The notes under the pieces were generated by a model. That model saw only the letters and a program-made list of their open reading frames with translations. It was not told where the DNA came from and did no database searches. DNA of 64,000 nt from Ferrimonas marina. GTDB lineage: Bacteria; Pseudomonadota; Gammaproteobacteria; Enterobacterales; Shewanellaceae. The first letter of the stretch is position 1. Each line of letters starts with the position of its first letter. The DNA lies in NCBI RefSeq assembly GCF_900129905.1, contig NZ_FQXG01000006.1, positions 82,580 to 146,579 of the forward strand, read 5' to 3'. Below, one piece after another: positions 60,138-64,000 of this stretch. The position numbers were made by a program, and so were the translations under genes.

Positions 60138-61091
60138 TCAGGCCGAGCGGGTGTGGGCGGCCAACTCCTGGTAGAGCGGCGCCGATTGGCTCTGCTCACG
60201 CAAGATGGTGTCGATGGTGGCGTCCTTCTCCTGCCAGACGCCGTTGAGCCACTGTTGGAACTCCACCCGGAAGGCCTTGTCGCCATCGTAGTTGCCCTGG
60301 GGCACCTCGGTGATGGGGCGGGTCTTCACGGCCACCTCGATGCTGGTAAGACGACCGGAGAGCAGGCCGACCATGATGTTTTCCGGTGCGTCGGGGTAGA
60401 CCACGGTGACGTCCAGCAACTGGTCAAACTGCTCGCCCAGGGTGTTCAGCGCAAAGGCGATGCCACCGGCCTTGGGCTTCATCAGGTAGCGGTAGGGACT
60501 ACGCTGACGCTTGTGCTTCTCCAGGGTCAGGCGGGAGCCTTCAACGAAGTTGATCACACAGGTGGGCAGGTGCTTGAACTTCTCGCAGCTGCGGCGGGTG
60601 GTCTCGATGTCCTTACCTTTGAGGCTCGGGTTCTTGGCGAGCTGGCTCTTGGTGTAGCGGCGCATGAAGGGCATGTCCAACGCCCAGCAGGCCAGACCCA
60701 TCACCGGTACGTAGATCAGCTGCTGTTTCATAAAGAACTTCAGCATCGGTACGTGGCCGCGCAGCACCGAGGTCACCACGAAGATATCGGCCCAGGACAG
60801 GTGATTGGCCAGTACCAGGTACCAGCCCTTTTCATCCAGTTGGGCCTGCTCCAGGCCGCGGATGTTCCACTGGGTGTTGGTGGTCAGCGCCAGGATCTTG
60901 CGGTTACACCATACCCAGGCTGACATGCACCCATTGCAAATGTTGCTCAGGGCCAGGCGGCCCCGGGGGATTGGCATCAGTGCCTTGAACAGAGCGAACA
61001 CCAGGATCATCAGGCCCCAGAACAGGATGTTCAGGGTGGCAAGGGTGCCATTGAGCAGGGTTTTTATCGGACTCGGCAAAAAGGACAACAT
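60138..61091 (-). CDS. 1-acyl-glycerol-3-phosphate acyltransferase-like protein (YihG family), copy 2
   Basis: This 317-residue membrane acyltransferase has one or two N-terminal helices, the catalytic NHLSWAD (HX4D) motif, the LACWALDMPFMRRY block, INFVEGSR (glycerophosphate binding) and a late LLDVTVVYPD block. YihG-type enzymes act on lysophosphatidic acid for phospholipid remodelling. It follows its paralogue (61112-62002) by about 20 bp in the same direction. Confidence 0.85.
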   Translation of the reverse strand: MLSFLPSPIKTLLNGTLATLNILFWGLMILVFALFKALMPIPRGRLALSNICNGCMSAWVWCNRKILALTTNTQWNIRGLEQAQLDEKGWYLVLANHLSWADIFVVTSVLRGHVPMLKFFMKQQLIYVPVMGLACWALDMPFMRRYTKSQLAKNPSLKGKDIETTRRSCEKFKHLPTCVINFVEGSRLTLEKHKRQRSPYRYLMKPKAGGIAFALNTLGEQFDQLLDVTVVYPDAPENIMVGLLSGRLTSIEVAVKTRPITEVPQGNYDGDKAFRVEFQQWLNGVWQEKDATIDTILREQSQSAPLYQELAAHTRSA

Positions 61092-61111
61092 GATGTGGTT
61101 TCCAGGGCGTT

Positions 61112-62002
61112 TCAGTCTTGGGCGGTATTCCGCTGATGTTCGAGATCGGCAAGCTTACCTGCTTTCTGCTGCCAGATCTGGTTCAACCAGCTTTGGTAAG
61201 CGGCTTTGTCTTCACGTTTTTCGTAATTTAGACCGTTGAGGTCTTTGAGGCAGCGCTCCTCCACCACCATCTCTACTTTGGGCACCCTGCCGCACAAAAA
61301 GTCCCAGAAACTGGGGACCCCGTTAGGGTAGTAGATGGTGACATCCAGCAGCCGCTGCAGCTTGCCATTCATCGCATCCAGCGACAGGGCCACTCCGCCC
61401 ACCTTGGGTTTGAGCAGGGAGGGATAGGGACTGTTCTGTTTCTGCTGCTTGATCGGGGTAAAGCGGGTGCCCTCAACGAAGTTCATCACGCTGACCGGCT
61501 GGTGGTGAAACTTTTCACAGGCCTTACGGGTGGTCTCCTGATCCTTGCCCTTGAGGTGCGGGTACTTGGCCAGGAAGCTTTTGCTGTAGCGGCGCATAAA
61601 GGGGAAATCCAGCGCCCACCAGGCCAGGCCCAGTACCGGCACATAGATCAGCTCCCACTTCAGAAAGAACTTGAGGAAGGGGATCTTGTGGTTAAACAGC
61701 CGTTGCAGCATCAGGATATCTACCCAGGATTGGTGGTTGGCCACCACCAGGTACCACTGCTTGGGACTGAGCTCCGGCAGCTTATGGGCGATCACCTTGG
61801 TGCCGGAAAGCAGGCGCTGGTTGAGGTTGTTGATACTGATCCAGGCGGTGGCCATGCGATCAAGGATGCCGGAACAGACGCGGCGCAAGGGTTGAATAGG
61901 CAACAGCTTAAGCAGGCCCAACAGCACCACCCAGGGGGCCCAAAACAGGGTGTTGAACAGGTAGCCCAGGAACGACAATACGCCACGTAGCGTAGACAAC
62001 AT
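61112..62002 (-). CDS. 1-acyl-glycerol-3-phosphate acyltransferase-like protein (YihG family), copy 1
   Basis: This protein of about 296 residues has the same block order as its neighbour: NHQSWVD (HX4D), LAWWALDFPFMRRYSKS, MNFVEGTRF and LLDVTIYYPNG. ATG 62002 (MLSTLRGVLSF) has a GGAGAG site; ATG 62017 lacks one. The two proteins are clearly homologous yet well diverged, so they probably have different acyl or lysolipid preferences. Confidence 0.85.
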   Translation of the reverse strand: MLSTLRGVLSFLGYLFNTLFWAPWVVLLGLLKLLPIQPLRRVCSGILDRMATAWISINNLNQRLLSGTKVIAHKLPELSPKQWYLVVANHQSWVDILMLQRLFNHKIPFLKFFLKWELIYVPVLGLAWWALDFPFMRRYSKSFLAKYPHLKGKDQETTRKACEKFHHQPVSVMNFVEGTRFTPIKQQKQNSPYPSLLKPKVGGVALSLDAMNGKLQRLLDVTIYYPNGVPSFWDFLCGRVPKVEMVVEERCLKDLNGLNYEKREDKAAYQSWLNQIWQQKAGKLADLEHQRNTAQD

Positions 62003-62101
62003 CGAGACTCTCTCCATGACACGATTGAACCTAGAGTAAAGAGTTAAATCCGGAGCGACAACCCTTTGAAGGCGGGGATAAGAAGGGGGGTTATGAAGAC
62101 A

Positions 62102-62563
62102 TTAGAAGCGCCAGCCCAGGGCCAGCTGGATCCGGTTTGCGCTCTGTTCGGCCCGGCTGCTCTGCTGGAACCCCAGCCGCATCAGCCAGCCTTGCTGGCC
62201 ATGCCACTGCCAGCCACCGCCGGCGGTCAGGCCCAGGCCGCGCTCGCCATTCAGGTAGAACAGCTGATTGCCCGCCTGCAGATAGAGGGAGTGATCGCCT
62301 TGCAGACCAATGCGGCGTTCCAGCAACATCGGCATCTCGTGAAGATCGCCCTGCTCGTCCTGGCCGGTGAGGAAACCGGTGACCAAAGACCAGTGGCGGT
62401 GCAGGCGCAGGTGGTATTGGACCCCGGCCACTGAGCTGGATTGGCTCAACTCGCTCTGGGGATCGCTGGTCCAGCCGGTGCTGCCGGCCAGCAACAGGCG
62501 ATGCTCCGCCGCCTGAGCGGTGGGCAGTAGCAAGATGCAGGCAATGATCGCAGCTCGAACCAT
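62102..62563 (-). CDS. Small outer-membrane beta-barrel-like protein
   Basis: The 153-residue product has a signal peptide (MVRAAIIACILLLPTAQAAEHR, cleavage after AQA). Alternating amphipathic strands follow (SSVAGVQYHLRLHRHWSLVTGF, HSLYLQAGNQLFYL, GLGLTAGGGWQWHG, GWLMRLGFQQ), and the protein ends IQLALGWRF. A C-terminal Phe after alternating hydrophobic residues is the BAM recognition signature. Eight strands would fit an OmpW/OmpX-sized barrel. Function is unknown. A GGGAGGGAA site supports ATG 62563. Confidence 0.65.
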   Translation of the reverse strand: MVRAAIIACILLLPTAQAAEHRLLLAGSTGWTSDPQSELSQSSSVAGVQYHLRLHRHWSLVTGFLTGQDEQGDLHEMPMLLERRIGLQGDHSLYLQAGNQLFYLNGERGLGLTAGGGWQWHGQQGWLMRLGFQQSSRAEQSANRIQLALGWRF

Positions 62564-62612
62564 GGATTCCCTCCCAATACGGGATCCCAAGTCGACCTGA
62601 ACTCGGCTCCGC

Positions 62613-64000
62613 TTAAATCTCGCCCAGCTGTTTCAGCAGGCGGTCCATGGCTCGGTAGCCCAGCGCCTCCTTGATGTGGTTTTGGTTGACCTGCTCCTGC
62701 CCGGCGATGTCCGCCAGGGTACGGGCGACCCGCAAGATACGATGGTAGGCACGCACCGACAGGCCCAGCCGCTCTACCGCCTGCTCGGTGAACTGCATCA
62801 GCGGACGGGCAATCCCCAACTCGGGCCCCAACTGGTGGCCAGACAACCCCTGGTTGAGACAGCCCTGTCGAGCCATGGCCCACTGCCGGGCGGCGATCAC
62901 CTGGGCAATGGCCTGTTGCTGAGCCCCCTGGGCTGCGGTCGGTCCCTGGCTTAGGGCCCCGGTTGGCAGGCGCGGCACCTCGATACTCAGGTCAAAACGA
63001 TCCAGCAGCGGGCCGGACAATCGTCCAAGGTAGCGACGGATCTGATCCGGGGTATCGCGGCTGCGGGGACCCAGTTCGCCACTGGGGGAGGGATTCATTG
63101 CCGCCACCAGCTGGAACCGGGCGGGGAAGGTGAGCTTGGCGTTGGCGCGGGAGATCACCACCTGGCCGCTCTCCAATGGCTCGCGCAGGTTATCCAGTAC
63201 CGCCCGGGCAAACTCCGGCAGTTCATCCAGGAACAGCACCCCCTGGTGGGCCAGGGAGATCTCGCCAGGCTGCGGGATGGAGCCGCCACCCACCAGCGAC
63301 GGAGCGGAGCTGGAGTGGTGGGGGGCGCGAAATGGCGGCTGCCTCAGATGGGGACGGGTCAGCCCCGCCACCGAGTGCACAGCCGCCACCTCCAGGGCAT
63401 CGGCTAGGCTCAGCGGCGGAAGCAGCTCGGGCAAACAGCTGGCCAGCAGGGTTTTACCGGTGCCGGGTGGGCCCACCATCAGCAGATGGTGGCCACCGCT
63501 GGCGGCAACGATTAAGGCGCGCTTGGCGTGGTCCTGCCCGATGATCCTGTCCAACCCCTGGCCCACCGGCAGTGAGGGCTCCGCATCGTTGTCAGGTTGG
63601 GGCAGGGATTGCTGGCCATGCAGGCTGGCGGTAAGGCTGGCCAGGTTGTCCGCCAGGGCGATGTCCGCATCCGGAACCAGGCGGGCGTCGCTGGCGTTGC
63701 CCTGGGGCAGGAACAGCCGCCGTTGCGCCTGCTGGCCGGCCACGATGGCCGGCAGGATCCCAGGCACCGCACGGAGCTCACCGCCCAAGCCCAGCTCGCC
63801 GTAAAACTCTCTTCTCTGCAGTGATTGTGCGGGTATCTGACCGGAAGCGGCGAGGATCCCCAGGGCAATGGGCAGATCGAAGCGGCCCCCTTGCTTGGGC
63901 AGATCCGCCGGTGCCAGGTTGATGGTGATACGCCGTTGGGGGAAGTCGAATCCGGCGCTTTGCAGCGCAGCACGCACCCGCTCCCTTGCTTCCCTGACCG
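62613..64000 (-). CDS. comM: YifB/ComM family Mg-chelatase-like ATPase (5' truncated)
   Basis: About 462 C-terminal residues are present; the frame runs past the window end. The N-terminal Lon-protease-like fold is partly visible (RRITINLAPADLPKQGGRFDLPIALGILA). The AAA+ core has Walker A GPPGTGKT, Walker B GVLFLDELPEF and the arginine-finger region GPLLDRFDLSIEVP. The C-terminal Mg-chelatase domain ends at 62613. ComM in other gammaproteobacteria is a branch-migration helicase that helps integrate DNA during natural transformation. Confidence 0.92.
   Translation of the reverse strand, partial: VREARERVRAALQSAGFDFPQRRITINLAPADLPKQGGRFDLPIALGILAASGQIPAQSLQRREFYGELGLGGELRAVPGILPAIVAGQQAQRRLFLPQGNASDARLVPDADIALADNLASLTASLHGQQSLPQPDNDAEPSLPVGQGLDRIIGQDHAKRALIVAASGGHHLLMVGPPGTGKTLLASCLPELLPPLSLADALEVAAVHSVAGLTRPHLRQPPFRAPHHSSSAPSLVGGGSIPQPGEISLAHQGVLFLDELPEFARAVLDNLREPLESGQVVISRANAKLTFPARFQLVAAMNPSPSGELGPRSRDTPDQIRRYLGRLSGPLLDRFDLSIEVPRLPTGALSQGPTAAQGAQQQAIAQVIAARQWAMARQGCLNQGLSGHQLGPELGIARPLMQFTEQAVERLGLSVRAYHRILRVARTLADIAGQEQVNQNHIKEALGYRAMDRLLKQLGEI

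Overview
The window looks like a chromosomal segment of a marine, metal- and anaerobe-adapted gammaproteobacterium of the Shewanella/Ferrimonas group (Alteromonadales). This is inferred from gene content and order: a formate dehydrogenase fdhXABC operon, a gntR-prpB-prpC-acnD-prpF propionate operon, a coxBA-ctaG-coxC-surf1-ctaA-ctaB-sco cluster, a lexA-sulA operon with two SOS boxes, and an E. coli-like uvrD. Coding sequence is GC-rich almost throughout. One clearly AT-rich island lies at about 50.7-51.9 kb. I see no rRNA, tRNA, insertion sequence or CRISPR array.

Layout. 0-3.4 kb: end of an arginase-like gene, HAD phosphatase yigB, SOS-regulated uvrD, then a 14-copy 7-bp tandem repeat. 3.6-9.2 kb: DUF1496 protein and fdhXABC, followed by a relic of a second fdhC end. 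9.5-14.5 kb: two convergent HemN-like radical SAM proteins, a PfkB kinase and a membrane protein with a degenerate GGDEF domain. 14.5-19.4 kb: ETF-ubiquinone oxidoreductase, then a Moco riboswitch and moaABCDE, which would supply the pterin cofactor for the formate dehydrogenase. 19.5-23.2 kb: housekeeping and small regulatory genes (marC, a pseudouridine synthase, tetR with a DHFR-like reductase, fliL-like, ubiC). 23.3-31.5 kb: a copper/silver resistance block with a Cys/His-rich secreted repeat protein, a CusB-like adaptor carrying three heavy-metal-binding modules, CusA preceded by two tandem copies of its own start region, and a PepSY membrane protein fused to a 2Fe-2S domain. 31.6-38.4 kb: DUF2339 protein, a diheme lipoprotein with apbE (candidate flavinylated electron carrier), a lipoprotein made of 11-residue repeats, and a DTW tRNA-modification enzyme. 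38.4-42.2 kb: plsB, lexA-sulA. 42.4-50.7 kb: complete aa3-type cytochrome c oxidase operon with heme A synthesis and copper assembly factors. 50.7-52.1 kb: AT-rich cassette with a double-glycine-leader bacteriocin-like peptide, two paralogous about 50-residue membrane microproteins and a small polytopic membrane protein. 52.1-59.0 kb: methylcitrate cycle operon with its regulator and candidate operators. 59.0-64.0 kb: DUF523 protein, small envelope proteins, tandem acyltransferases and the truncated comM/yifB gene.

The strongest leads for something undescribed are the bacteriocin-like cassette with its duplicated microprotein, the two coupled mini-ORFs made by an 86-bp tandem duplication in front of cusA, the diheme lipoprotein carrying an ApbE-type flavinylation motif, and the Cys/His-rich repeat protein of the copper block. 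Functions are assigned from recognised motifs and gene order only. No database search was run.
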